Source: Cylindrotheca closterium
Taxonomy: Eukaryota; Bacillariophyta; Bacillariophyceae; Bacillariales; Bacillariaceae
Direction of reading: 5' to 3'
Length of the DNA stretch: 64,000 nucleotides
Assembly (NCBI GenBank): GCA_933822405.4
Contig: CAKOGP040000890.1
Coordinates: forward strand, 454,924 to 518,923
Shown here: positions 1-9,156 of the stretch, piece by piece
Layout of the letters: each line of letters begins with the position of its first letter
Numbering within the stretch: the stretch's first letter is position 1
Translations under genes and position numbers: made by a program
Notes under the pieces: generated by a model
The model's database searches: none
Told to the model about the DNA's origin: nothing
Seen by the model: only the letters and a program-made list of their open reading frames with translations

Positions 1-782
1 TTTGCAATCGCTTGTGCGATCGATGGTTTCTCGCCAACGTGGAAAATAGTGATATGTTCGCCTCTTGCGTAGTTGAGGTCGTTGGTTTGCTGACATTGGT
101 TCGGAGGGATGGATGGTTTCTGAGGCGTAGCTGCCGTGCTGGCGGAGGTCTGATTCCCTCCTTTTGAATTGTTGTTCCTGGCCTTGGATTCTTTCTTCGA
201 ATTGTCATTGCTGTTGCTATTGTTTTTGCCCTTCTTTCGAGACTGTTGGTCATTTGTGTTTTTCTTCTTTTCGTTCGGTTCATTTTTGCTTTTCTTCGTG
301 TTGCTTGGGTTATCCTTCGATTCTTTCGGTTCATTGCCGTTTTTCTTATCGTTCTTTGCATTTTCCTTTCCTCCTTTCTTCTGATTGACCCCCTTCGGAT
401 CGTTGTCCTTGCTGTTGTTCGCAGCTCCCTTGCTGCCCTGCTTTCCTTTGGCTTTGTTGTTGTTCTTGTTCTTGGAGTTTTGCTTTTGGGTATTTCCTTT
501 GCTATTTGTATTTTTGCTTTGTTCGCTGGAAGAAGAAGGACCTGAAGTTCCTACCCCTGGTTTGAACTCTGGAGCGTTTGCTTTCAGGTCAGATGGCTCA
601 GCATTTGTATCATTTGTATCATATGAGCTTTTTGCCTTGTTGTTTCCTCGACCGCCTCTTCCATTTCTACCACCACGGCCACCGCGACCACCACGCCCTC
701 CACGTCCTCCCCTTCCGCTTCTTCCACCTCTACCGCCGCGGCCAACTTTTTCACCGCGGCCCAGGTTGGATTCCGTCGTCAT
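1..782 (-). CDS. Type IA topoisomerase (topoisomerase III type), 5' part with RGG-rich N-terminus
   Basis: Partial gene that leaves the window at position 1; about 260 codons are visible, starting at the ATG whose first base is 782. Residues 9-45 are a near-pure Arg-Gly tract (repeats of GRGGRGG). Residues 45-235 are low-complexity Lys/Asn/Ser/Gln. Only the last 20 visible residues are diagnostic: TIFHVGEKPSIAQAIA matches the first Toprim motif of topoisomerase III enzymes (consensus VAEKPSxAxxIA), where the Glu belongs to the active site. These enzymes pass single DNA or RNA strands through each other and act in recombination-intermediate or R-loop resolution. Metazoan TOP3B carries its RGG box at the C-terminus; here an RG tract precedes the catalytic core. 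The plus-strand frames over this stretch are antisense shadows of the repetitive tail. The family call rests on one short motif, so subfamily is unresolved. Confidence 0.72.
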   Translation of the reverse strand, partial: MTTESNLGRGEKVGRGGRGGRSGRGGRGGRGGRGGRGGRNGRGGRGNNKAKSSYDTNDTNAEPSDLKANAPEFKPGVGTSGPSSSSEQSKNTNSKGNTQKQNSKNKNNNKAKGKQGSKGAANNSKDNDPKGVNQKKGGKENAKNDKKNGNEPKESKDNPSNTKKSKNEPNEKKKNTNDQQSRKKGKNNSNSNDNSKKESKARNNNSKGGNQTSASTAATPQKPSIPPNQCQQTNDLNYARGEHITIFHVGEKPSIAQAIA

Positions 783-1123
783 GAATAAATTTGTGATCGT
801 TGGAGTTTGTTTTACCTTCAATTTGTGACTTGTTCTCGTCGCAATCAAGATCCATGGTTTGGTTTTGCGATTTACTCGACGATGATTTAGGGACGATAAT
901 TTCATATTGGGATTCCAAATTCCAAAGAATAGAAAGTCTGTCCGTTCTTCTGCAGATGCAAGATGAACAGGCTCGAAAAAATTGTGATTGATCGAACAAG
1001 TCGACGAGATCTCGTTTTTCGAATGATCATCGTTTGATCCATCTCCAGTGCACATTGCAACGAACGTTGCCATCCAATACCACAGGAACTCTTGCGGAGA
1101 CGATAGAAATATAATCCTGAATC
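783..1123. promoter_or_regulatory. Divergent intergenic region between topoisomerase and RPN5
   Basis: About 340 bp between two outward-facing start codons, so it should hold both promoters. I see no TATA box at a convincing distance, no clear palindrome and no coding frame. The TAC/GTA palindromes found in most other intergenic regions of the window are not evident here. Confidence 0.4.
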
Positions 1124-2574
1124 ATGTCAAACATTGCTTCCTCGGGAAAAGCTGCTGGCGGAGAGCTGGAAGAAAAAATTGACTTGACGCCCGAGACGGA
1201 CGCCAAGTTGGAGCAATCGGCAACTCTGGCCAAATCGGGACAGGTTCGAGAAGCTCTGGCCATTCTCGCTGCTTTGGAGAAGAGATGTCGTGTGGGTAAT
1301 GACAGTCCAAACTTGGTTCGAGTCTGTGAAGCTTCCTTGCAGTACTGTAAGGACGCTGGGGATGAAGAGCTTTTGTTTTCGACAATTCAAACCTTGACAA
1401 CTCGACGATCTCAAAAGACAAACGCTATTCGAGCGATGGTTCACAAGGCAATGCCTTGGTGTGTTGTCGATCAATACACTCCAATTGCTGTAACTTCAGA
1501 GGGAGAGAAAGCAGCGAGAACTAAGCTTGTGGAAACGCTGAGGGAAATTACTGATGGGAAACTTTTCTTGGAAGGAGAACTTGCAAGGTTGACCAGAGCT
1601 CTGGCTATCATCAAGGTAAGCATGCTAATGCCCTACGCTTTTATTTCCTTTGTAACTTCAAAGTTCCCTAACGCAAAATCAAAACTATTTTGTAGGAAAA
1701 TGAGGGTGATATCGCTGGTGCCGCAGATGTTTTGCAAGAAGTGCATGTGGAGACATATGGATCCTTGTCAAAGCGGGAGAAAGTGGAATTCATTCTCGAA
1801 CAAATGCGGTTGACTTTGGGAAAGAAAGATTTTGTTCGAGCAGCTATTGTCGCCGGAAAGGTATCTCGTAAGCATTTGCAAGAAGAAAACATGGAAGAGC
1901 ACAAAGTCAAGTACTACACTCTTTTGGCTGAAAACCACCGACATGACAAAGATGCTTTTGCATTGGCAAAGGATTATCATGCTATTTACTCGACACCTCA
2001 TATATTGAGCGATGAAGCTAAGTGGAAGGAGGCGCTGAAGAGCACTGTTGTTTTTCTTGCTCTAAGCCCATATGGTAGCGAACAGCAGGACATGCTTCAC
2101 AGAGTAAACAAGGATGGAAACTTGGAGAGTCTCCCAGCATACCGCACCACTGTCCAACTTTTGCTGAAAAACGAAATTATTGCATACCCAATGGCAAACC
2201 AACAAGAATTGGAATCTTTGCCATCGTTTTGTGAAGGTGGGGAAGACTTGACACAATTCTGGCATGAATCGTTCCATCGAAGAATTATTCAGCACAACGT
2301 CCGGATTGCTTCCTTCTACTACAAGCGCATCCATGGAGCACGATTGGCACAATTGTTGGGATTGGACAAAAATCGATTGGAGAAGGAAATCTCGATCATG
2401 GTGAGTGATGGGGTGGTCTATGCGAAGATCGATCGTCCAAAGGACATCATTCGTTTTGCCGCACCGAAGAGTGCAGAGGTTGTTCTATCCGACTGGGCCA
2501 CAGACATAGATAAGCTCCTGCACTTGGTGGAAACCACTACGCATTTGATCAACAAGGAGAAAATGACACAGTAA
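1124..2574 (+). CDS. RPN5: 26S proteasome regulatory subunit RPN5 (PSMD12)
   Basis: Non-ATPase subunit of the 19S lid, a structural scaffold that helps hold the deubiquitinase module. Two exons: 1124-1615 and 1696-2574, with an 80-nt GT-AG intron (1616-1695). The splice joins the frame as ...AIIK|ENEGDIAGAADVLQEV, a signature stretch of the family (EGDIxGAADxLQEVxVETYGS). The spliced protein is 456 aa, the same length as human PSMD12. The N-terminal two thirds are helical repeats; the C-terminal third (about 290-430) is the PCI domain with RIIQHNVRIASFYYKRI and the winged-helix part IMVSDGVVYAKIDRPKDIIRF. It is convergent with the F-box gene, 62 bp apart. Identification is secure. Confidence 0.96.
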
Positions 2575-2636
2575 ATGTTCTAATTACTTTATGCCAGCTT
2601 CTATATCTGTGTGAGTTTGCCATTATTTTCGGATTT

Positions 2637-3927
2637 TCAATCGAGTAGTTCCACTATAGGAGATCTCAAGTCTCGACTTGTCGCAAGCGAGTTCCAATGC
2701 TCTCCGTGCCGTGCGAGTATGCTACTCTGCGACGGATATCGACAAATGTCCGGACTGGCATCTCCGACCACCATCAGTTTGGCCCAAAATGAAAACACCT
2801 GTGTTATCCGCTCCGATGGGGCAGGTGAAGCTACTGCTTCAGATTGCGACTCCGAGGACGCAACTTCCTTCGAACAGTACCATAATACAGTCTCATTCGA
2901 AAAACGTTTCGCGATTATGCATCTCAGTAGCTGTCCCGGTTGTGCTACTTCATTTTCGAAATGAGTTGACGGTCCCATTCCGATTGGCGCTCTCCCTTGG
3001 CCTATTGGTGCTGCAAACCCGACTGCTGCTGCCTCTCCTTCAGGGTTTCGAACAACCTGAGCTTCTCCTATTCGTCCAAGAGGTGCTTCCTCAGGAGATT
3101 GATGGTTCAATGCATCTCTGCCGCCACCATGGATGCGATGTTCTGGGAAGCGGGGTTTGGTGCTATAATATGAGTACACGTTAGAAAAGAATTCGAAGGG
3201 AAAATACAGTATGACAAAAGAAGAAGACATATTCGAGTACTTACAAGACGAAACCATTTCCATTACATCCAGTACAGAAGTAGATCCCGTTGTATTCTGG
3301 ATCCCCAGCATCGGTCACAAGCATTCTTCTACTCAACAAAAGAATCGGTACCCGAACATGGTTTTCTTCAATGCCACTTTCCACACCTTCAATTTGTTCT
3401 TTTGCTCGCAATAGTTGCATGACGTTTTGGAGTTTTCGAGTGCTCATCAAGTCACAAGTTCGCTGTGTTGCGCTTTCATAGGCAAGTTGTCGAAACCGAG
3501 AACATGCGAAAGCCATCCTTATAAGTGACTTGCATTCAAGGAACTCAAAGATCCGTAATATCACATCGTCAGCAGTCAGATATTGCAGGAAGTTATTCGA
3601 TATTGACCAATACGATGGTGCAAACTCGGAAGAATTTCGATTCGACGATATGACCCGTCGATGTGCCTGCCCCAATCGTTCGAATGCCCGCAAGAAATCG
3701 CTATATTCTTGAGTTTCCCTTAAAACACTAACATCATCTCGGGGTATCGATGACAACCAAGTTCCACATCGTTCTAGCTGATCGGCGTGAGAATTTACAG
3801 CAAAATTCGAATCTCGAAGGCTTTCATTAGGGCGTGGATGAGAACCATGGCTATTTGTCAAGACTTCGGCACGGAAATCCATTGCAAAAGATGAAGAGGC
3901 ATAGATGAAAAATGGTTTATGTTGCAT
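2637..3927 (-). CDS. F-box protein of a stramenopile-type orphan family
   Basis: Two exons, 3245-3927 and 2637-3162, separated by an 82-nt intron (3163-3244); the join reads CNGNGFV|FTKPRFPEH and gives about 402 aa. Residues 111-152 (FLQYLTADDVILRIFEFL, then CRFRQLAY-type end) fit an F-box, the Skp1-binding helix set that makes a protein a substrate receptor of an SCF ubiquitin ligase. The rest matches no named substrate-recognition repeat (no LRR, Kelch or WD). After the F-box there is a compact block beginning VTDAGDPEYNGIYFCTGCNGNGFVF and a later block RCIIAKRFSNETVLWYCSKEV. I recall similar blocks only from diatom predicted proteins. Function beyond Skp1 binding is inference. Confidence 0.8.
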
Positions 3928-3975
3928 TTGCTACAAGAGTTGACTTATTTGACTAAAAATCTGCCCAAAATTTTC

Positions 3976-5004
3976 TCATCCGTTTTGGTTGAAGTTTGAA
4001 TCATCTTTCACTTCATCTTCACTTGAGAATGTGTCCCATCCATAATCCACCAAATCATCAGGATGGTAACCTTTCAGAAGATCTGGCTTGTAAGTTGATT
4101 TCTTCTTCTTATTGAGAAATTTGTCCATATTGTCAGGGGTGCGGATGTCATCTGGAATGTTGAACGAATCTTCAGCAATGATGGAATCTTCAAATTGTTC
4201 GTTTCCCCAGTCGTAAAAATGGATTGGCATATCTAGGACCGTCTCGACCATCTGTGACTGCCATCCAGGCATCTCGTATCCACATGTAAATATTCTCACT
4301 CTTTTCCCTCTCAAAGCATTCTCAAGAAGTGGCTGGATCGCCTCAAGTCCCTCTCTAGCAAAGTACATCGTCAATATAGTTGCCCTCTCGATCTCTTTCC
4401 AAACTGGATTTGTCACATCCATCAGATCGGCAACGATAAATTTGATATTAGGTTTTGGATGAATCTTGTCGAGTCGATCTCTCGCAACCTGCACAATTTT
4501 TTCATCAATTTCTATTCCAATTGATTCAGCTACTCCAGCGTCGATAGAAAAATAGTTGACTCGTCCATCTCCGGAACCGAGCTCCACATGCACCTGAAAG
4601 AAAGTTTTAGCAAATGTTCACCACCGACGAACTCAATCTCTTTTTTTGTTGTTGCTTACATCATCTTCTCGGACATCCGCACGGTCAAAAATTTTGCGAG
4701 CCACACTATCGGGAACCGGTGTCCAAGGACTAAGTGTTGCAATCTCAGTGTACTCTTCAAGATTCTCTCCAGAATATTGAAACGGATTTTCCAAACCACT
4801 GCTTTGTCCGGGAAGCTCTGAGCCCAATTTGATACTTGTGTATTTTTCGTACTTCTTTCTTTTTCGCCGCATTGTGCTTGACATGTGACGTGCGAGGGAA
4901 GATGTGGGGGATTGCGGTCCTGTTCTTGTTCCACTGACGCGACCAATGCATGTCGATAGTCTGTTGTGACGACTGAGCAACAGTGAACGCTGACATTGAT
5001 TCAT
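3976..5004 (-). CDS. SAM-dependent methyltransferase, FAM173/ATPSCKMT-like, probably mitochondrial
   Basis: Two exons, 4660-5004 and 3976-4593, with a 66-nt intron (4594-4659); the join DD|VHVELGSGDGR restores motif I of class I methyltransferases. The product is 320 aa. The first 45 residues are rich in Arg, Ser and Leu with almost no acid, like a mitochondrial presequence. The catalytic domain follows from about residue 113: ELGSGDGR (SAM-binding loop), IGIEIDEKIV (motif II acidic residue) and FIVADLMD. This arrangement resembles the lysine methyltransferases of mitochondrial ATP synthase and ANT (FAM173 group), but substrate assignment is inference. The C-terminal 40 residues are acidic and Lys-rich. 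Start chosen at the first in-frame ATG; upstream frame has only non-ATG starts. Confidence 0.75.
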
Positions 5005-5461
5005 GGCGTGCAAACAATTTCCGTACAAAGGTGAAGATGAGAACCAATGTTACTACTGTAGTACGACAGTCGTCCTTGCAAATGAAACTGGAGAGCAAAC
5101 AGAAACTTTGATACGGTACGAAGTGATTTACGATACTTCAGGTTTGATGTGATGACGTCGCGCGATATTGAATGCGCAGAGCCCCTGGCCTGGTCCCAGA
5201 AGAGTATTGCACCGGCACGATACAGTACCTGGTACCGGTAGGTACGACCGTACTCGAAATAGATTATTGCAGGTAGGTACTCGTAGATGCCAAAACGATC
5301 GACGCAAAAAGAAGCTCCAGACTCTTTCTCCTGCCACCTGTTTCAGAGAGAATGATTGAAAATTGTTCATGAGAATTGCACGCTGAAGGGACCAGATAGT
5401 TGTCTGCTACTGCTACATGATCATGGTTGTTGTTGAAATTAAGAACGCAGACGAACTCTAG
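5005..5461. promoter_or_regulatory. Promoter region of the methyltransferase gene with TAC/GTA palindromes
   Basis: About 460 bp between the methyltransferase start and the 3' end of the TLDc gene. It carries a dense patch at 5211-5285 with ATACAGTACCTGGTACCGG, GGTAGGTACGACC and CAGGTAGGTACTCG, short overlapping palindromes that recur upstream of many genes in the window. No coding frame is credible. Confidence 0.5.
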
Positions 5462-6381
5462 TTAGAAGGGCCAAAGGCTGAAACCACCACCACTAGCGGA
5501 GGGAGAAATGTTCCCGTTGCAATAGATTTCGACTTCCACAAAGCGATGAGAACCCCGAGGCCATCCATTGACGTCTTCGTATGCGCTACAAAAAGCTGAA
5601 CTCCCAGTCTTCAAACTTCCAGCATTGATGCTTGTATCCTCCATATCAGGCCCAGCGAATCCTCCCATTACGGCAGCTTTCGGAGGCCCTACTATCAAAT
5701 CCGAGGAGCCAAACTGTGGACCCTGTCAACGAAACACCGACAACAAGTGAGGATGTTTCTCTTCCACATAATCACGCACTGGCTCACTCCTTCCAGAATA
5801 CTTACCCCAGTGGCAAAGTCGAACACAGCGGCATTTCCTGAAATTCGGTGCCAAGTGAAGTGTCAGACAACACAACACCAGAACAAGGGACTACAAAGAC
5901 AAGACTGACCTCCTGGCAGCACGGGACACTTGACCCCTTTCCCGCCTTGCTCGAACCAAAGAAATGCTGCATTCGATGCGCAGTAATCGTCAGTACTTTG
6001 CCACCCTACTGGGTTGTAGCCACCAAACTTCTTGCCGCTGTTTGTCAAAACAACCACGAGTCCAGATCCACGACCATCGCAAGTATTGTGAAAGTCGAGT
6101 GCTGACCACCCATCTCTGGATGCTTTGTAGATACACCGGAGATCTACACTAGACTTCTGAGGATCGATGTTTGTGTTTTCTAGTATATTCATCGGAGGAT
6201 TCAACGAAGATGGAGCCTGTCCAGTAACTCCAGAAAAGAAGTTCCCAATCATATTCAATCCAATATTCTGATTCATTCTCCTTCTCGATTCTCCTGATAG
6301 AAGTGCATCACAGTTTATGACCAGGTGGAGAATCAGCATCGATCTTATCATTCTTGGAATGTTTGTTTCACAACACGACAT
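5462..6381 (-). CDS. TLDc-domain protein with N-terminal hydrophobic leader
   Basis: Three exons, 5910-6381, 5806-5837 and 5462-5722, with introns of 72 and 83 nt; the 32-nt middle exon encodes NAAVFDFATG. The product is 254 aa. Residues about 85-250 form a TLDc domain: CIYKASRDGWSALDFH, FGGYNPVGW, AAFLWF, FGSSDLIV and the C-terminal FVEVEIYC all sit in family order. TLDc proteins (TBC/LysM-associated, OXR1-type) bind and regulate V-ATPase and affect oxidative resistance. The N-terminus contains a hydrophobic run (MLILHLVINCDALLSG) suggestive of a signal peptide, especially if translation begins at the second Met (codon at 6351). Secretion would be unusual for the family, and several Cys residues fit that. 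Splicing is well supported by frame and motif continuity. Confidence 0.85.
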
Positions 6382-6682
6382 GACACCTCCCTCCTGAGCA
6401 GTACGATAACTTCGTATCTTTTCAAATAAAATAAAGAATATGTCGCAATGATAATCGTTTTAGGTGTTGGGGGAGAGGATCCCCCAGTAACATCCCCCAT
6501 AGGAGGTTCGTAGCGACCACAATTGATCGGCACAGACGGGAGACGTATGGGCGTTTCAATAGTGTCAACAAGGGTACGTACCCCTGGCCCATCACGTAAA
6601 AATGTCAGTACGCGCCAGCCGAATACTTCTTCGATCGCCAGCCAGTATGTGTCACGGAGGCAACCAGATCATGAAACCGAAC

Positions 6683-6701
6683 CGCCCGCGCGAAGCGGGC
6701 G
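6683..6701. repeat. Perfect 7-bp GC hairpin left of hairpin-repeat cluster A
   Basis: CGCCCGC, a GCGAA loop, then GCGGGCG form a perfect 7-bp stem in otherwise AT-rich DNA, 30 bp left of the repeat cluster. It could mark an element edge or a structured RNA; nothing else supports either. Confidence 0.5.
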
Positions 6702-6730
6702 TTACGGATGAAGAAATTCTTTCAACTATA

Positions 6731-6877
6731 ATTCGCGGTTAATTAACCGCGAGTTGAAAAATTCGCGGTAAATTTAACAGCGAATTCAAAAATCGCGGTA
6801 AATTTAACAGCGAATTTTTCAATCCGCGGTTATTTAGTAGCGAATTTTTCAATTCGCGGTTAATTCAACCGCGAATT
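6731..6877. repeat. Hairpin-repeat cluster A: five ~30-bp units with TTCGCGGTTAA arms
   Basis: Five consecutive units of about 30 bp each begin ATTCGCGGTTAA (with variants) and end with the near-complement TTAACCGCGAA or TTAACAGCGAA, so each unit is an imperfect inverted repeat. Units are separated by A/T-rich joints such as TTTTTCA. Some arms are perfect (first and fifth units) and others have matched decay (GGTAAATTTAACAGCG twice). The same unit recurs at 7925-8060 in the same orientation. Confidence 0.85.
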
Positions 6878-7924
6878 GCGTGATGTAGAATCACTCTCAT
6901 TTCTTCCTCCATACAACGATACCATGCAATAGAATGGTTTGTTCCTCAATCACAGGGTTTCTTCCTATGTTTGGATTGGGAAAGTTGTCCTCTTGAGAGC
7001 CTCTAGAGAGAGGAAAATCAGCTGTTCCAATAGTGAAAATGCAAGTGTAGTAAATAGTCTTCTATAGCATCATTACTACGTTATAGATCTATGATTCTTC
7101 CCCTTGACTTTGAGAGCGTGCAAGTACTTCCCTGTTCTAATCTCCTGGTAGTTGCATTCCCTGAAAACATTCAAAGAAAACTCCTTGCAATACTGTTTTC
7201 GTTAAGAACGGCATAGATCTTGATATCTTACAGGAGCTTATCTTTTCCATTCTCGTCCATGGCTTGACGCAGAAGCTTCTGGGCATCCGATCATTGTCAA
7301 TGGATATTTTGTAGTAGCTTTGAAAGGATGTTACTGGATGGTTGTCGACGAACTGTTTGACATGAGCCTAGTGGTCCTCGACGACTCTGCTGATCTTCTG
7401 GTTTTCTTGCTTCTGCAGCGCTGTCAGTCTATCAGCAAAATATTCAGAACCACATTGTTCGACTTCCTATTTTTCTCGCCGCTCATGTCACACACCTTTT
7501 GTAGTCAACTTTTCCCCATCGAGTGGGATGGGGGACAACAGGAGCGGTTGCAAGAGATCCCATAGAATGTCTTTTGCCCTGCTGATTTTTCGTCCCATCT
7601 TATGCTCCAAGATATTGTTCGCCTTTTGTAACTTCTGAGCCTGGTAGCAAGCTTCTTGGGATCCCACTTTTCCGATCTCCCTTCGTACCTGGTAGACTCC
7701 TCGCCCATTTCGCAAATCACTTTCAAGATGACTTTTAGAATCATGTTGTTCCCTTCATCATCTACTTGTTTCCTTCATCACCTAAGGCTTCTCTATCGCG
7801 CGACAGATCCCCAGTAGTTCCTGGATGATTTGTTTCGCCCTGCTGGTCTTCCAGGGCGTCTCAGGCTCCACAAACACCATTGATGGATTTGTTTGGTTTT
7901 GTTGCTGAATTTTTAGAATATATC
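6878..7924. other. Accessory DNA between hairpin-repeat clusters A and B
   Basis: About 1.05 kb without an intact gene. The right two thirds contain decayed minus-strand reading frames (see 7488-7900); the left part (6900-7300) is AT-rich with no credible frame, RNA gene or terminal inverted repeat that I can see. Confidence 0.5.
7488..7900 (-). pseudogene. Decayed coding remnant with repeated SRAK-type motifs
   Basis: No intact frame, but broken minus-strand frames look protein-like. One near 7790-7900 ends in a stop and contains VEPETPWKTSRAKQIIQELL. A second (7488-7715) contains GRKISRAKDILWDLL, a clear relative of the first. A third overlapping frame contains SEKWDPKKLATRLRSYK. The pattern W-K-x-S-x-A-K-x-hydrophobic followed by a KxxxRLxxxK block resembles a repetitive protein module I recall from diatom genomes; that recollection is weak. 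Stops and frame changes between the blocks indicate decay. It could also be chance, since each piece is short. Confidence 0.35.
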
Positions 7925-8060
7925 AATTCGCGGTTAACGCAACGGCGCTTTTTCAATTCGCGGTTATCACAACGGCGAATGGAGGCATTCGCGGTTAAAT
8001 AGCCGCGAATTTCTCAATTCGCGGTTAAATAGCAGCGAATTTTTCAATTCGCGGTTAAAT
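7925..8060. repeat. Hairpin-repeat cluster B: TTCGCGGTTAA units, same orientation as cluster A
   Basis: Four full units and one truncated unit of about 30 bp, all starting ATTCGCGGTTA. The third and fourth end in AGCCGCGAA or AGCAGCGAA and so form hairpins; the first two have right arms decayed to AACGGCG. Joints are again TTTTTCA or similar. The final unit breaks off after GCGGTTAAATG. Together with cluster A it brackets about 1.05 kb. Confidence 0.85.
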
Positions 8061-8349
8061 GTTGGAGTGTTCGCGGATAGACCGATCATTGCGGGTGGCA
8101 CCACCATGTGTCCAACACGACCCGTTCGATTTGAAGGAGGCTTGACCAGCTCGCAAAGGAATGTCCTGGCAGGCGCGCCACTACGTTTTTTACGTGACGG
8201 GCCTGTACAGCACCGGATGTACAGTAATGTACTGGTGCCGGTTTGGTACCAGGTACTGTACATCTCGTTTCGTATCGTTCAGGTTCTGATGATGATTGAT
8301 TCTTCGACTCACAACAGTATCACCTCATCCTTGTCGGTCAGCACACAAG
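8061..8349. promoter_or_regulatory. Upstream region of the glutathione peroxidase gene
   Basis: Holds a dense palindromic patch at 8205-8270: CTGTACAGCACCGG, TGTACAGTAATGTACTGG, TGCCGG and GGTACCAGGTACTGTACA. These TAC/GTA motifs repeat upstream of most genes in the window. No conserved frame is visible. Confidence 0.5.
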
Positions 8350-8847
8350 ATGGGAGCTTGCCTTACAACATCTGCCGATTCTGGGGAGGACTTTGGCAAC
8401 AAGAATTTCTATGATTTCTCTGCTACCCGCAGCGATGGGTCCACCCAGCCGATGGGAGAATTCAAGGGAAAAGTAGTGTATGCAACCAATGTTGCCTCTC
8501 ACTGAGGACAAACCGCCCGCGAGTATGCACAAATGAAGAAACTCGGTGAGCGGTGGGGCAATGATTTAGTCATCTTGGCCTTTCCAAGTCGTGAATTCGG
8601 AAAGCAGGAATTTGAAAAGGATGAAGATATCCAGAAGTTTGTTGCGGAAAAGGGGTTCCCTGGTGTTCTTTTGAAGCTGGGAAAGGTGAAGGGGTCAGAA
8701 GCGTCTGAGGTCTGGCGATACATGAAGGGTGTGACAGGTGCAAAAAATCCAATCTGGAACTTCAGGGCCAAGTATCTTGTCTCTAGAGATGGAAATGTCT
8801 CCACTCCGAAGGGGAAATTAGAAGACGCAATTGCAGCATTGATGTAA
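8350..8847 (+). CDS. Selenocysteine glutathione peroxidase (in-frame TGA = Sec at residue 52)
   Basis: Reduces hydrogen or lipid peroxides with thiols. The frame starts MGACLTTS and is interrupted by a single TGA at 8503-8505, placed exactly at the catalytic residue of the family signature: TNVASHUGQT matches NVASxUGxT. After the TGA the same frame continues to 8847 with LVILAFPSREFGKQE (family: ILAFPCNQFGxQE) and NPIWNFRAKYLVSRDGNV (family: WNFxKFLVDxxGxV), keeping the active-site Trp. The product is 165 aa, normal for non-plant-type GPx. Read as two separate frames the gene would be meaningless, so Sec readthrough is the natural reading; a pseudogene is unlikely because no other lesion exists. 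The Gln of the classical catalytic tetrad appears as Glu (REFG for NQFG). MGACLT fits N-myristoylation plus palmitoylation, so membrane attachment is possible. No intron. Confidence 0.88.
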
Positions 8848-8883
8848 TTTTTCCTGGAGTACAAGTACATTTGATTCGCGATA

Positions 8884-8946
8884 ATGACGGAGTACCATCT
8901 TCTGAAAACGAACCAGCGAAAATCGATGGAAATGCTCTGTAGTAGA
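8884..8946 (+). promoter_or_regulatory. Tentative SECIS element in the 3' UTR of the Sec peroxidase
   Basis: A Sec gene needs a 3' UTR SECIS. The best I find by eye begins with ATGA (8884-8887), has arms GAGTACCATC (8890-8899) and GATGG + TGCTC (8925-8937, three-base bulge between), an AAAA in the apical region (8905-8908) and a GA downstream (8945-8946). The spacing from ATGA to AAAA is longer than usual and the 3' quartet is displaced, so this is only a candidate. Confidence 0.25.
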
Positions 8947-9156
8947 CCCAGATGCTACAGTACAATACAGTCGTGACTATATTTTTCACAATCAGACTTT
9001 ACCGGTACAGTTAGTTATTCTAGCGATTGCTGTTTCGTACTGTATTTTTATTTTTTCTTTGTCTTGTACTGTACTTAGTCAAACGAGTCAAAACACTGCG
9101 GTGCGTTACGCATTGTAAGCAAACGACTTGGACAATGCCTCCTGCTTTTTGCGACA
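8947..9156. promoter_or_regulatory. Region upstream of the TBCE gene
   Basis: Contains CTACAGTACAATACAGTCG, ACCGGTACAG and CTTGTACTGTACTTAG, again TAC/GTA palindromes, close to the start codon of the next gene. No frame or RNA gene seen. Confidence 0.4.

Noticed and set aside
164..828. Plus-strand frames of 60-147 codons rich in Phe, Leu and Pro
   Set aside because: They are antisense shadows of the Lys/Asn/RGG-rich coding tail on the minus strand; composition and lack of a plausible start rule them out.
6731..8060. MITE or classical DNA transposon with terminal inverted repeats
   Set aside because: The two clusters are in direct, not inverted, orientation and I could not find matching terminal repeats or target-site duplications at the outer edges.
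8533..8847. A separate thioredoxin-like small gene starting after the TGA
   Set aside because: It lacks the N-terminal half of the fold, while the frame upstream of the TGA supplies exactly that half. A single Sec-containing gene explains both pieces.
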